This document shows, piece by piece, positions 26,150-34,913 of a stretch of 64,000 nucleotides of DNA. The notes under the pieces are model-generated. The model did not search any database, was not told where the DNA came from, and saw only the letters and a list, made by a program, of their open reading frames with translations. The DNA comes from Jeotgalibaca porci (GTDB lineage Bacteria > Bacillota > Bacilli > Lactobacillales > Aerococcaceae): assembly GCF_011299095.1 (NCBI RefSeq), contig NZ_CP049889.1:1282501-1346500 (forward strand), given 5' to 3'. The position numbers were made by a program, and so were the translations under genes. The first letter of the stretch is position 1; every line of letters starts with the position of its first letter.

Positions 26150-27427
26150 TTAGCGTTTAAATGTATCGCCAGTGAGGCCACGGATTTGACCTTCACCAAA
26201 AATAATATATTTATAGGAAGTCAGTTCATTCAATCCCATAGGTCCTCGTGCGTGTAGTTTTTGCGTACTAATCCCAATTTCGCCGCCTAAGCCAAAGCAA
26301 CCGCCATCGGTAAAGCGAGAAGAAGCATTTACATAAACAGCCGCTGCATCGATATCAGCATGGAAATCAAGGGCCGTTTGGTAGTTATCGGTCACGATGA
26401 TTTCAGAGTGACCAGTGGAATGTTTCTGAATATGAGCTACTGCGGTATCGTAGTGACTGGCCACTTTTACTGCCAATGTCATATCCAAGAATTCCGTATC
26501 GTAATCTTCGGCCGTTACTGGAATAGCTTGGGGCAGGATCGCACACGTTTTTTCGTCACCACGTATTTCAACTGCATAGGGTTGAAGCGCCTCTGCGAAT
26601 ACAGGTAAAAAGGCATCAGCGACTTCGGTATGCACAATTAAATTCTCAATGGCGTTACAGACGGAAGGGCGGTCGCACTTTGCATTTACTAAGATACGGG
26701 TCGCCATTTCTAAGTCGGCGTCCTTATCAATGTAAAGGTGACAATTCCCGACTCCCGTTTCAATAACCGGAACAGTCGCATTTTTCAAAACATTTTGAAT
26801 AAGCCCAGCACCACCACGTGGAATAAGGCAGTCTAAATATTCATTCGTTTGCATAAAGGCAGTTGCCAGTTCACGCGAAGGATCGGTAATAAGTTGGATG
26901 ATCTCAATCGGTAGATCGGCCGCTTTCAAACCTTCCCGTAAAGCGACAAGAATCGCTTGGTTGGATTCTAATGCTTCTTTTCCACCCCGTAAAATAACGG
27001 TATTGCCGGATTTGAAACAAAGTGCGGCAGCATCGGCAGTTACATTTGGACGTGATTCATAAATAATCCCAATCACACCAAGCGGCACCCGTTGTTTCCC
27101 AATTCGCAGGCCATCTTCGTTTGTTTTCATTTCCTCAATATAACCGACTGGATCGGGTAGGCCGGCAATTTGGCGAATACTATCGGCCATTGCTTGGATA
27201 CGGTCCGGAGTGAGGGTTAAACGTTCAATCATAGGTGGCGTCAAACCGCGTTCTTCAGCACGTGCGATATCTTTTTCGTTTGCGACGATAATCGCTGCTT
27301 GATTCTTTATCAGAGCTGCTTCCATAGCCAGTAAAGCTTGGTTTTTCTGGGCTGTTTTTGTCTTACGCAAAATATTTGCGGTTATTTTTGCCTGTCTACC
27401 CATTGTTTCGAGCATATTATTCATCAT
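26150..27427 (-). CDS. proA: Gamma-glutamyl phosphate reductase
   Basis: Second step of proline synthesis: reduces glutamyl-5-phosphate to glutamate semialdehyde with NADPH. Aldehyde-dehydrogenase fold, with YESRPNVTADAAALC, KSGNTVILRGGKEA and the catalytic cysteine in CDRPSVCNAIENL (near residue 255). 425 aa, full length. Translationally coupled to proB: the proB stop and the proA ATG overlap (TAATG) behind AAAGGAGG. Confidence 0.97.
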   Translation of the reverse strand: MMNNMLETMGRQAKITANILRKTKTAQKNQALLAMEAALIKNQAAIIVANEKDIARAEERGLTPPMIERLTLTPDRIQAMADSIRQIAGLPDPVGYIEEMKTNEDGLRIGKQRVPLGVIGIIYESRPNVTADAAALCFKSGNTVILRGGKEALESNQAILVALREGLKAADLPIEIIQLITDPSRELATAFMQTNEYLDCLIPRGGAGLIQNVLKNATVPVIETGVGNCHLYIDKDADLEMATRILVNAKCDRPSVCNAIENLIVHTEVADAFLPVFAEALQPYAVEIRGDEKTCAILPQAIPVTAEDYDTEFLDMTLAVKVASHYDTAVAHIQKHSTGHSEIIVTDNYQTALDFHADIDAAAVYVNASSRFTDGGCFGLGGEIGISTQKLHARGPMGLNELTSYKYIIFGEGQIRGLTGDTFKR

Positions 27428-28257
27428 TATTCGGCCTCCTTTATAATCTCGGGTTTAGCAGTGAAATAGGTGCCAATCTCGTATCCTTCGAGAATATCAA
27501 AGATAATCGTCAGGTCCTCTGCTTTCGCCAATACCATTTCCCGGTTATGTTGCAATAAATACCGTGCCGCTTTTAACTTCGTAATCATGCCTCCGGTACC
27601 AAATGCTGAACCTTCACCACCCGCTTTTGCCATCACATCTTCGGTTACATCTGAAATAGTATGGTAAAGCGTCGCGTCGGGATTAGTCGTTGGATTTTTG
27701 TCATAAAAACCATCAATATCGGACAGCATAATCAGCATATCGGCACCGACAATATTCGCTACAATCGCAGATAACTGGTCGTTATCACCAAATTTGGTTT
27801 GGTGATCCAATTCCTCGACTGCAACAGTGTCATTTTCATTCACGACAGGAATAATCGCCATCTCAAGAAGCGCATCAAAGGTATTGGTAACATTTTTCAA
27901 ACTCTCTGGAAATTCGATAATATCACGCGTTAATAAAATTTGGCCGACTGTTTGATTGTAGTGAGAGAAAAAACGTGAGTAAAGATTCATCATTTCACAT
28001 TGCCCAATGGCAGAAATGGCTTGTTGGCCGGGAATAGAAACCGGGCGTTTAGAAATATTCAACTTGTCCATGCCGACGCCCATCGCACCGGAAGAAACAA
28101 GCACGATTTCTTTGCCGGCTTTATTCAGAGTTGAAAGCACATAAGCCAGACGGTCGAATTGTTGATAGTTCACTTTTCCGTTGGTAGTCATTAAAGAACT
28201 GGTTCCAATTTTGATGACAATGCGTTTACTGTTTTGTAGTTTTTTTCGTATATTCAT
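27427..28257 (-). CDS. proB: Glutamate 5-kinase, lacking the PUA domain
   Basis: First committed enzyme of proline synthesis. Amino-acid kinase fold: RIVIKIGTSSL at residue 12, VSSGAMGVGMDKL near 55, NENDTVAVEE and FGDNDQLSAIVANIVGAD near 150, and a C-terminal ATP-site region with GTGGMITKLKAA. Only 276 aa: it ends after the kinase domain, without the about 90-residue C-terminal PUA domain of E. coli ProB. Shorter forms are known in several Gram-positives. First gene of proBA. Confidence 0.96.
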   Translation of the reverse strand: MNIRKKLQNSKRIVIKIGTSSLMTTNGKVNYQQFDRLAYVLSTLNKAGKEIVLVSSGAMGVGMDKLNISKRPVSIPGQQAISAIGQCEMMNLYSRFFSHYNQTVGQILLTRDIIEFPESLKNVTNTFDALLEMAIIPVVNENDTVAVEELDHQTKFGDNDQLSAIVANIVGADMLIMLSDIDGFYDKNPTTNPDATLYHTISDVTEDVMAKAGGEGSAFGTGGMITKLKAARYLLQHNREMVLAKAEDLTIIFDILEGYEIGTYFTAKPEIIKEAE

Positions 28258-28343
28258 ATCTATTCCTCATTTGATTTTAATTACTTTGCTCAATACTATC
28301 ACGAAAAGTTCAAAACTTGAAGTAAGGGAAAGGGTAGAGGTGA

Positions 28344-28378
28344 AACAAGAGGCCGGATTAGCATCCGAGCCTCTTGTT
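28344..28378 (-). terminator. Hairpin downstream of the SDR gene
   Basis: AACAAGAGGC pairs with GCCTCTTGTT, and inside it CGGAT with ATCCG, a nearly continuous 15-bp stem. It lies 21 bp past the stop of the gene at 28399. The T-tract is modest. Confidence 0.75.
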
Positions 28379-28398
28379 GGAGTGATTTCTTTATATTC

Positions 28399-29163
28399 TT
28401 ACATCGCAGTATAGCCGCCATCAACTGCAATGGTTGCCCCGGTAACGTATGAAGAGAGGTCGGAACAAAGCCAGAGGTTGGCGTGCGCAACTTCTTCTGA
28501 TTGTGCAAAGCGGCCCAACATACTTAATTTCTTCGCGTATTCTTCAGGATCAAGATTAAATTGAAGCAACGCATTCTGTAACATCGGTGTATCAATGGCA
28601 CCCGGACAAACCGTATTGATGCGAATTCCTTGTGGCGAATAATCCATGGCGGCGGACTTCGTTGCTCCCATTACACCGTGTTTCGCCGTTACATAAGCTG
28701 GATTGGACGGCTGTGGGCGCAAGCCGCTAACCGATGAAGTGTTAACAATAGAACCGGGGCTGCCTTGTGCAAGCATTTGTTTGATTTCATATTTCATGCA
28801 CAGCATAACCCCCTTTAAATCGACTGCCATTAAACGCTCGTAATAATCCATATCCATTTCTGCAATCGGTTTGTCATCGGGTGTAATAGCCGCGTTGTTT
28901 ACAGCGACATCCAGTCGACCATACGTTTCCACTGTTTTTTCGACTAAGTTTTTAACTTCTTCTTCGATGGATACATCCACTTGAATAAAGGTTGCTTCGC
29001 CACCGTTTGCTTTTATTTCATCGGCAGCTGCTTGTCCTTGTTCAACGTTATAATCAGCAACAATAACCTTTGCTCCTGCTTTTGCAAATAATTCTGCCGT
29101 TGATTTTCCCATTCCCATCGCAGCGCCCGTAACAATTGCAACTTTATCATTCAAATGAAGCAT
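28399..29163 (-). CDS. Short-chain dehydrogenase/reductase (SDR)
   Basis: 254 aa classical SDR: cofactor motif VTGAAMGMGKSTAELF (TGxxxGxG, residues 11-26), NNAA at about 89, catalytic Ser in NTSSVSG and the YxxxK motif YVTAKHG near 155, then VCPGAIDTPM. The substrate cannot be deduced. Monocistronic, with a perfect cre site upstream, so it is probably repressed by CcpA and used for a secondary carbon source. Confidence 0.9.
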   Translation of the reverse strand: MLHLNDKVAIVTGAAMGMGKSTAELFAKAGAKVIVADYNVEQGQAAADEIKANGGEATFIQVDVSIEEEVKNLVEKTVETYGRLDVAVNNAAITPDDKPIAEMDMDYYERLMAVDLKGVMLCMKYEIKQMLAQGSPGSIVNTSSVSGLRPQPSNPAYVTAKHGVMGATKSAAMDYSPQGIRINTVCPGAIDTPMLQNALLQFNLDPEEYAKKLSMLGRFAQSEEVAHANLWLCSDLSSYVTGATIAVDGGYTAM

Positions 29164-29191
29164 ATTAAAACCTCTCCCTTTAAAATATATT

Positions 29192-29205
29192 TGTAATCGT
29201 TTGCA
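29192..29205 (-). promoter_or_regulatory. cre site upstream of the SDR gene
   Basis: TGTAATCGTTTGCA fits every fixed position of the CcpA cre consensus TGNAANCGNWNNCA, 29 bp ahead of the SDR start codon. Confidence 0.7.
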
Positions 29206-29304
29206 TTTATTGAAATGTTAATTGTGAATGAGATAACAAACACCTCAACACTATCGTACTATATTTATCAAATGATTTCAATTGCTTGGGATAATGGTTT
29301 TGTT

Positions 29305-29333
29305 TTGGGGACATCAGATGGTACCGCTATAAT
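29305..29333 (+). promoter_or_regulatory. Probable promoter of the YflT-like gene
   Basis: Perfect -10 TATAAT (29328-29333), 17-bp spacer and a partial -35 TTGGGG (29305-29310), 30 bp before the ATG. Confidence 0.6.
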
Positions 29334-29363
29334 AAAGGTAATAAAACCAAAGGAGTGTTTGAG

Positions 29364-29888
29364 ATGGTACTAAAAAATCGCTACATTATTGGTTGTTATG
29401 ACTCAGTTGAAAAAGTGACAAACGTGATTACAGAGCTGAAGAATAAAGGCTGCGCAAATGAAGATATTACGTTGATTACGCATGAGAATTTTCATCAGAA
29501 ATATGATGCACCGACGGCTCCGGAAGTGACAACAGAAGAACGGTTGTGTAATGAAGTGCGTAGCACGGTGAAAGTGGAGCAAAATTATACGCCTGATTTC
29601 CGTACCGACGATGATCCGCTTTATGGCTATCAAGAGCAGTTGGAAAACGGGTGTGTACTCGTTTTGGTGAAGGGAACCCAAAAGAATTTACTAGAGACGG
29701 AGACAGAAGAAGAAAGCCAATATTTGGACGAACCGATTGATAATCAAGCGTTTTTGGATGCGACTGACGCGATGCGGACCAATGTTATTACGAGTACCGG
29801 TAATGGGGCGCAGGAGAGCGGCTTGGCTGATGCAGCTGTGCCAGAACCCTTGCTCCCTGACAATAGCCCACATGTAGAAAGAGAATAA
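29364..29888 (+). CDS. General stress protein 17M/YflT-like protein
   Basis: 174 aa. Residues 1-100 match the YflT/GSP17M pattern: strand RYIIGCYDSVE, helix VTNVITELKNKGCANEDITLIT, then an acidic region and a strand ending ENGCVLVLVKG. The C-terminal 70 residues are acidic, low complexity and probably disordered. The role is unknown beyond association with stress in Bacillus. ATG at 29364 lies 8 bp from AAGGAG. A smaller relative is encoded at 14224-14541. Confidence 0.8.
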   Translation: MVLKNRYIIGCYDSVEKVTNVITELKNKGCANEDITLITHENFHQKYDAPTAPEVTTEERLCNEVRSTVKVEQNYTPDFRTDDDPLYGYQEQLENGCVLVLVKGTQKNLLETETEEESQYLDEPIDNQAFLDATDAMRTNVITSTGNGAQESGLADAAVPEPLLPDNSPHVERE

Positions 29889-29903
29889 AACAGAAAATTT
29901 TAT

Positions 29904-29948
29904 GCGTAGGACTCATTTAAATAGTTCTGCGCTTTTTTGTCGATTCCA
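29904..29948 (+). terminator. Terminator after the YflT-like gene
   Basis: GCGTAGGACT pairs with AGTTCTGCGC (two G-U pairs), followed by six T residues. Confidence 0.8.
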
Positions 29949-29994
29949 AAAAGAAGTGGATTTGGTATAATGTTAAAAAATAGGTAAGAGGTGT

Positions 29995-30399
29995 ATGATG
30001 CGCAGGAATAAAAATAATCCATGGTTAATGAATCTTATTTGGTTAGCAGGTCTTGTATTGGTCATTTTTTCTCGTAATTATTTTAATCAAAATGTTTTGT
30101 GGCGATTGACGACACCGGATGACGCCATTTTATATGCATGGTTGCAGTTTGCGTTACCCTTTTTAACGGGTCTGTATCTGTCACTGCTATTTATGTGGAA
30201 TAATTTTCGTATGAAGGACACATCATTATTCTTTATGGTGGCGTTGCCGGCACTGATTATTGCTGTTTTGAATCCGCTAGCCGTAACTTTTCCTTTGCCG
30301 CTTCCAGATAACATTTATTGGTTCGTTACGACCTTAAACAGTGAGAACTACCTGACTCTTGTAGCGGGATTAACCCTTATACCCAGTCGGACATACTAA
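29995..30399 (+). CDS. Hypothetical integral membrane protein
   Basis: 134 aa with four probable transmembrane helices (about residues 9-27, 46-67, 74-94 and 112-130), a basic N-terminus, and no recognisable domain. The ATG pair at 29995/29998 follows AGAGGTG, and a TATAAT box lies near 29966. It is flanked by terminators on both sides, so it is a single-gene unit. No function is proposed. Confidence 0.7.
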   Translation: MMRRNKNNPWLMNLIWLAGLVLVIFSRNYFNQNVLWRLTTPDDAILYAWLQFALPFLTGLYLSLLFMWNNFRMKDTSLFFMVALPALIIAVLNPLAVTFPLPLPDNIYWFVTTLNSENYLTLVAGLTLIPSRTY

Positions 30400-30401
30400 A
30401 A

Positions 30402-30432
30402 AAAGAAGCAGCCCGGCTAGGCTGCTTCTTTA
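30402..30432 (+). terminator. Terminator after the membrane protein gene
   Basis: AAAGAAGCAGCC (30402-30413) pairs with GGCTGCTTCTTT (30420-30431). Confidence 0.88.
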
Positions 30433-30593
30433 TAAGGAGTTATTCTTTACTTGGAGGAGCAAAGAAAAAAGATTGTTGTGATTGGCTTATTTATATATTA
30501 ACTTCTAGATATGAAGAAAGTATGAAATCTTCACGATAAAAATAAGAAAAATGCTATACTGGATTTATCATTTCATGTGGGGGTAATAGAGTT

Positions 30594-31022
30594 ATGAAAA
30601 TTGCAATGATTGCGCACGATCGTAAGAAAGATTTGATGATTCAACTTTGTACGGCGTATCAACCTGTATTGGAAAAACATGAATTATTTGCAACAGGGAC
30701 AACGGGATTAAGGATTTCAGAAGCAACAGGGTTAAAGGTTCATCGCTTTAAATCCGGTCCACTAGGCGGTGATCAGCAGATTGGTGCCTTAATTTCTGAA
30801 AATGAAATGGATGTTGTTATCTTCCTGCGTGATCCATTGGCTGCGATGCCACATGAGCCGGACGTAACAGCCTTGATTCGCTTAAGTGACGTTTACGACA
30901 TTCCTTTGGCAACCAATATCGGAACAGCAGAAGTTTTGTTGCGCGGCTTGGATGTGGGACTGATTGATTGGCGACAATTTTACAATTCTGATGAAAAAGA
31001 TGGGTTAGAACCAGGATTTTAA
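30594..31022 (+). CDS. mgsA: Methylglyoxal synthase
   Basis: Converts dihydroxyacetone phosphate to methylglyoxal and phosphate, a bypass used under sugar-phosphate stress. Motifs: AHDRKKDLM at residues 7-15, ATGTTGLRI at 40-48, [12 protein letters not shown] with the catalytic Asp, and FLRDPLAA. 142 aa, normal. AUG preceded by GGGGGTAATAG. Single gene with its own terminator. Confidence 0.97.
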   Translation: MKIAMIAHDRKKDLMIQLCTAYQPVLEKHELFATGTTGLRISEATGLKVHRFKSGPLGGDQQIGALISENEMDVVIFLRDPLAAMPHEPDVTALIRLSDVYDIPLATNIGTAEVLLRGLDVGLIDWRQFYNSDEKDGLEPGF

Positions 31023-31035
31023 CTAACAATTCGAG

Positions 31036-31073
31036 AACTACTCTTTGTCTCTAAATGGCAAGAGTAGTTTTCT
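31036..31073 (+). terminator. Terminator after mgsA
   Basis: AACTACTCTT (31036-31045) pairs with AAGAGTAGTT (31060-31069), followed by a T-rich tract. Confidence 0.85.
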
Positions 31074-31123
31074 TTTGCTTACTTTTTGTGTATTTACTCA
31101 CAAGTAAGATTGTGATAGAGTTA

Positions 31124-31139
31124 TAACAACATCTAGTGT
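31124..31139 (+). promoter_or_regulatory. NrdR box 1 upstream of nrdD
   Basis: TAACAACATCTAGTGT matches about 12 of 16 positions of the NrdR box consensus ACACWATATATWGTGT. Confidence 0.65.
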
Positions 31140-31153
31140 TTTTATTTTTATTT

Positions 31154-31169
31154 AGACTATATATAGTGT
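31154..31169 (+). promoter_or_regulatory. NrdR box 2 upstream of nrdD
   Basis: AGACTATATATAGTGT matches 15 of 16 positions of the NrdR box. It is centred 30 bp (about three helical turns) from box 1, the paired arrangement NrdR needs for repression of ribonucleotide reductase genes. Confidence 0.85.
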
Positions 31170-31185
31170 GTTGGAGGTTTTTTAA

Positions 31186-33345
31186 GTGAGTAGAATTGTA
31201 CCGGAAGTAAAAAGTATCCCTTTAACTGTATTAAAAACAGATGGAAGAATGATGCCATTCAAAATCGAAAAAATTGTGGCTGCTATTGAAAAAGCCAATC
31301 ATATGAACGGACAAAGTGATAGTGAAGATGCTGCGGAACTACAAAACATCATCAACAAAATTCACATTCAAATGCAGTCTTATACAGGTGAAAAAATTAC
31401 AACAGAAGCTATTCATGAACGCGTTGAGAGTATGTTGGCAACGAGTGAACTGACCCAAACGGCTGCCAATTATCATCAGTATCGCCTCAACAAAAGAAAA
31501 GCTAGAGAGTCACAACGCAGTATTGAATCACGTGTTCAAAGTCTCATCCAAGCAGATGAAACGATTTTGAATGAAAATGCCAATAAAGATAGTCGCGTAT
31601 TTAATACAATCCGTGATTTAACCGCCGGGGTAACAGCAAAAGCACTAGGTCTCAGAATGTTGCCCGCGCATGTCGAAAATGCGCATTTACGTGGTGATAT
31701 TCATTTCCATGATTTGGACTACCATCCTTATTCCCCGATGACTAATTGCTGCTTGATTGATTTTGAATATATGTTCGAACAGGGCTTTACGATTGGGAAT
31801 GCAGAAGTTGAGAAACCAAAATCGATTCAAACAGCAGCTGCTCAAATGGCACAAATCATTGCAAATGTGTCCAGCAGTCAATATGGGGGAACCAGTGCTG
31901 ACCGTATTGATGAATTACTTTCTCCTTACGCACAAATGAATGAACAAAAACACCGCGCCGAAGCAGAAAAATGGGTGCAATCCGATAAGCAAGCGGACTA
32001 CGCGTGGGAAAAAACGAAGAAAGATATTTACGATGCGATGCAAAGTCTGGAGTATGAAGTCAATACACTCTATACTTCGAATGGACAGACGCCTTTTGTG
32101 ACGTTTGGATTTGGTCTAGGAACCAATCGCTATGAACGCGAAATTCAAAAAGCCATTCTGGCTGTGCGCATTCAAGGACTGGGGAAAGAACGCCGCACGG
32201 CTATTTTCCCGAAATTAGTTTTTGGTATTCGCGATGGTGTCAACTTACGGCCGACTGATCCAAACTACGATATCAAGCAACGCGCAATTGAATGTGCAAC
32301 GAAGCGGATGTATCCTGACATCATAAATTATGATAAGTTGGTCGCATTAACCGGTTCTTATAAAGTGCCCATGGGCTGTCGTTCTTTCTTACAAAGTTGG
32401 CAAGATGCTGACGGCAATGAGGTAACTAACGGCCGGATGAACTTGGGTGTGGTGACTTTGAATGTACCCCGCATTGCAATTGAATCAAATGGTGATATGC
32501 AGGAGTTTTGGCAACTCTTACGCGAGCGTATCGCAATTGTGAAAGACGCACTTGTTTATCGCGTAGAGCGTGTGAAAGAGGCACGCCCGGAAAACGCACC
32601 TATTTTATATATGAATGGGGCATGGGGACACAAATTAACGGCAGAAGAAGATGTGGATACGTTGTTCAAAAATAAACGGGCAACGGTATCAATGGGATAC
32701 ATTGGACTTTATGAAAGTGCCGCAGTTTTTTATGGACCGGCGTGGGAAAAGAATCCTGAAGCAAAAGCATTTACCCTAGAGATTCTGAAAGAGTTAAAGC
32801 GTAATTGTGATAACTGGGGAAATGAATATGGCTATCACTTCAGCGTTTATGCGACACCAAGCGAAAGTTTAACAGACCGTTTTTGCCGACTGGACATGGA
32901 AAAATTTGGAGAAGTTTCAGATGTTACGTCGAAAGGCTACTATACGAACAGTTTCCACTATGATGTGCGCAAGAAACCATTGCCTTTTGAAAAACTAGAC
33001 TTTGAAAAGGATTATCCGGTGTATTCATCAGGCGGCTTTATTCATTACTGTGAATATCCCAATATTCGTCAAAATCCGAAAGCGCTAGAGGCTGTTTGGG
33101 ATTATGCTTATGATAAAGTGGGGTACTTAGGAACAAACACGCCTATCGATAAATGTTTTGAATGTGGCTATAGTGGCGATTTCAATCCGACTGCCAGAGG
33201 CTTTGAATGCCCGCACTGCGGAAATCATAACCCTGAAACGTGCGATGTCGTGAAGCGTACATGCGGGTATCTCGGGAATCCTCAAAAACGTCCGATGGTA
33301 TCAGGCCGCCACAAAGAAATTTTAGCACGTAAGAAACATATGTAG
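31186..33345 (+). CDS. nrdD: Anaerobic (class III) ribonucleoside-triphosphate reductase
   Basis: Oxygen-sensitive glycyl-radical enzyme that makes deoxyribonucleotides from NTPs. N-terminal ATP-cone (about residues 12-105, beginning VLKTDGRMMPF), a central ten-stranded barrel, zinc site CFECGYSGDF..CPHCG (about 653-675), and the glycyl-radical motif RTCGYLGNP (about 692-700). 719 aa. The start is GTG 31186 behind GGAGG. Two NrdR boxes precede it and nrdG follows after a few bases, a standard operon that implies growth without oxygen. Confidence 0.97.
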   Translation: MSRIVPEVKSIPLTVLKTDGRMMPFKIEKIVAAIEKANHMNGQSDSEDAAELQNIINKIHIQMQSYTGEKITTEAIHERVESMLATSELTQTAANYHQYRLNKRKARESQRSIESRVQSLIQADETILNENANKDSRVFNTIRDLTAGVTAKALGLRMLPAHVENAHLRGDIHFHDLDYHPYSPMTNCCLIDFEYMFEQGFTIGNAEVEKPKSIQTAAAQMAQIIANVSSSQYGGTSADRIDELLSPYAQMNEQKHRAEAEKWVQSDKQADYAWEKTKKDIYDAMQSLEYEVNTLYTSNGQTPFVTFGFGLGTNRYEREIQKAILAVRIQGLGKERRTAIFPKLVFGIRDGVNLRPTDPNYDIKQRAIECATKRMYPDIINYDKLVALTGSYKVPMGCRSFLQSWQDADGNEVTNGRMNLGVVTLNVPRIAIESNGDMQEFWQLLRERIAIVKDALVYRVERVKEARPENAPILYMNGAWGHKLTAEEDVDTLFKNKRATVSMGYIGLYESAAVFYGPAWEKNPEAKAFTLEILKELKRNCDNWGNEYGYHFSVYATPSESLTDRFCRLDMEKFGEVSDVTSKGYYTNSFHYDVRKKPLPFEKLDFEKDYPVYSSGGFIHYCEYPNIRQNPKALEAVWDYAYDKVGYLGTNTPIDKCFECGYSGDFNPTARGFECPHCGNHNPETCDVVKRTCGYLGNPQKRPMVSGRHKEILARKKHM

Positions 33346-33358
33346 GAGTGTGAGGGGA

Positions 33359-33910
33359 TTGCGACATCCAGAGCCGGGTGAATGGACATCCGAACAGTAT
33401 TCACGGGGGAAAGTAGCGAGCTATAAGCCATTTAATTTTGTGGATGGTGAAGGCGTCCGCAATAGTTTGTATGTGAGCGGCTGCTTATTTGCGTGTGCGG
33501 GCTGTTACAATAAAGTTGCACAGTCGTTTAGCTACGGCGAACGCTATACACCAGAACTGGAAGAAAGAATTTTAAAAGATTTGGAACCTGATTATGTTCA
33601 AGGCTTAACGCTTTTGGGCGGAGAACCATTTTTGAATACCGGTATCTTATTGCCTTTAGTTAATAAAGTGCGGGAAAAATTCGGTAAAGAAAAAGATATT
33701 TGGAGTTGGACGGGCTACACGTGGGAGGAACTTCAAGTTGAAACAGCGGATAAAATAGAGTTGCTCGAACGTGTAGATATTTTAGTTGATGGTCGTTTCG
33801 AGTTAGCTAAACAGGATTTAACGTTACAATTTCGTGGCAGTTCCAATCAGCGTATAATCAAAGTCAAAGAAAGTCTGAAGCAGAGCGCAGTAGTGTTGTG
33901 GAACGCATAA
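33359..33910 (+). CDS. nrdG: Anaerobic ribonucleotide reductase activating protein
   Basis: Radical-SAM enzyme that installs the glycyl radical in NrdD. The 4Fe-4S motif is seen as CLFACAGC (CxxxCxxC), preceded by FNFVDGEGVRNSLYVSGC, and GGEPF provides the SAM-binding GGE motif. About 183 aa from TTG at 33359; GTG at 33350 is an alternative but overlaps the AGGAG ribosome site. Cotranscribed with nrdD. Confidence 0.95.
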   Translation: MRHPEPGEWTSEQYSRGKVASYKPFNFVDGEGVRNSLYVSGCLFACAGCYNKVAQSFSYGERYTPELEERILKDLEPDYVQGLTLLGGEPFLNTGILLPLVNKVREKFGKEKDIWSWTGYTWEELQVETADKIELLERVDILVDGRFELAKQDLTLQFRGSSNQRIIKVKESLKQSAVVLWNA

Positions 33911-33958
33911 AAAACCGCTATCTTTACAGAAATAAGCTGTAAAGATAGCGGTTTTTTT
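33911..33958 (+). terminator. Terminator of nrdDG
   Basis: A long perfect stem of about 19 bp (CCGCTATCTTTACAG with CTGTAAAGATAGCGG, plus A/T pairs) followed by T residues. Confidence 0.93.
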
Positions 33959-33963
33959 ACTTT

Positions 33964-34857
33964 CTATAATCCGATGTTTTGTCCACCGGTTACGCCGTAA
34001 ATTTGTCCGGTAATGTAACTTCCTTCATCTGAAGCAAGCAACACATAAACAGGAGCAAGTTCGACTGGTTGGCCTGCGCGCTTAATCAAGCTGCTTTGAC
34101 CGAATTCAGGAATCGCACCGTCTAATTGCCCGCTGTCCAATTGCAATGGTGTCCAGATTGGGCCTGGAGCGACTGCATTTGCACGGACACCTTTGTCGGC
34201 AAAGTAAGACGACAAGGAAACAGTAAAGTTACTGATTGCGCCTTTCGTAGCAGCATAATCCATTAATGGGTCACTTGGATCAAACGACTGAACCGAAGTC
34301 GTCGTAATAATCGCACTCCCTGGTTTCAAGTGTTCTTCCGCCGCTTTAACGGTTTCGAACATACTGATAATGTTTACTTTAAATGTATCGTGAACTTGTT
34401 TCATCGTTAAATCACTCAGCGAAGGTTGGGCAATTTGTTGGGCAGCATTTAAGACTAAAAGATCTAATCCGCCAAATGCATCCACTGTGCGCGTTACAAT
34501 TTCTGTAGCGGCGTTATCGTCACGTAAATCATACGGAAGCAGCAATGCTTTACGGCCTTCTTTTTCGATTAAAGCTTTTACTTCTTCTGCATCCGGTTCT
34601 TCACCTGGGAAGAATTGAATCGCAACATCGGCACCTTCGCGCGCATATGCAATCGCAGCGGCACGACCAATTCCGGAATCCCCACCGGTAATGAGTGCAC
34701 GGCGGCCTTCGAGACGGTTATAACCTTTATAACTTTCTTCACCACAATCTGGTTTTGGATCCATCTTGTCTTGAAGAGCGGGAGTGTTTTGCTCTTGAAC
34801 AGGGAACTTTTCGCTGTAATACATCTTACGCGGATCGTTCAAATTTGCATCAGTCAT
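33964..34857 (-). CDS. SDR family oxidoreductase (YhdF/GS39-like)
   Basis: 297 aa. SDR domain after a 45-residue N-terminal extension that includes KMYYSEKFPVQEQ, typical of the YhdF/general stress protein 39 subgroup. Motifs: LITGGDSGIGRAAAIAYA near residue 55, LVLNAA, the catalytic Ser in TTTSVQSF and the YxxxK Tyr in YAATKGA, and a C-terminal YVLLASDEGSYITGQ. Substrate unknown. ATG 34857 sits 10 bp from AAGGAG. Confidence 0.88.
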   Translation of the reverse strand: MTDANLNDPRKMYYSEKFPVQEQNTPALQDKMDPKPDCGEESYKGYNRLEGRRALITGGDSGIGRAAAIAYAREGADVAIQFFPGEEPDAEEVKALIEKEGRKALLLPYDLRDDNAATEIVTRTVDAFGGLDLLVLNAAQQIAQPSLSDLTMKQVHDTFKVNIISMFETVKAAEEHLKPGSAIITTTSVQSFDPSDPLMDYAATKGAISNFTVSLSSYFADKGVRANAVAPGPIWTPLQLDSGQLDGAIPEFGQSSLIKRAGQPVELAPVYVLLASDEGSYITGQIYGVTGGQNIGL

Positions 34858-34913
34858 CAAAAATCATCTCCTTATTATTATAATATAAGGATAACAAAAC
34901 GATGTGGATGATG

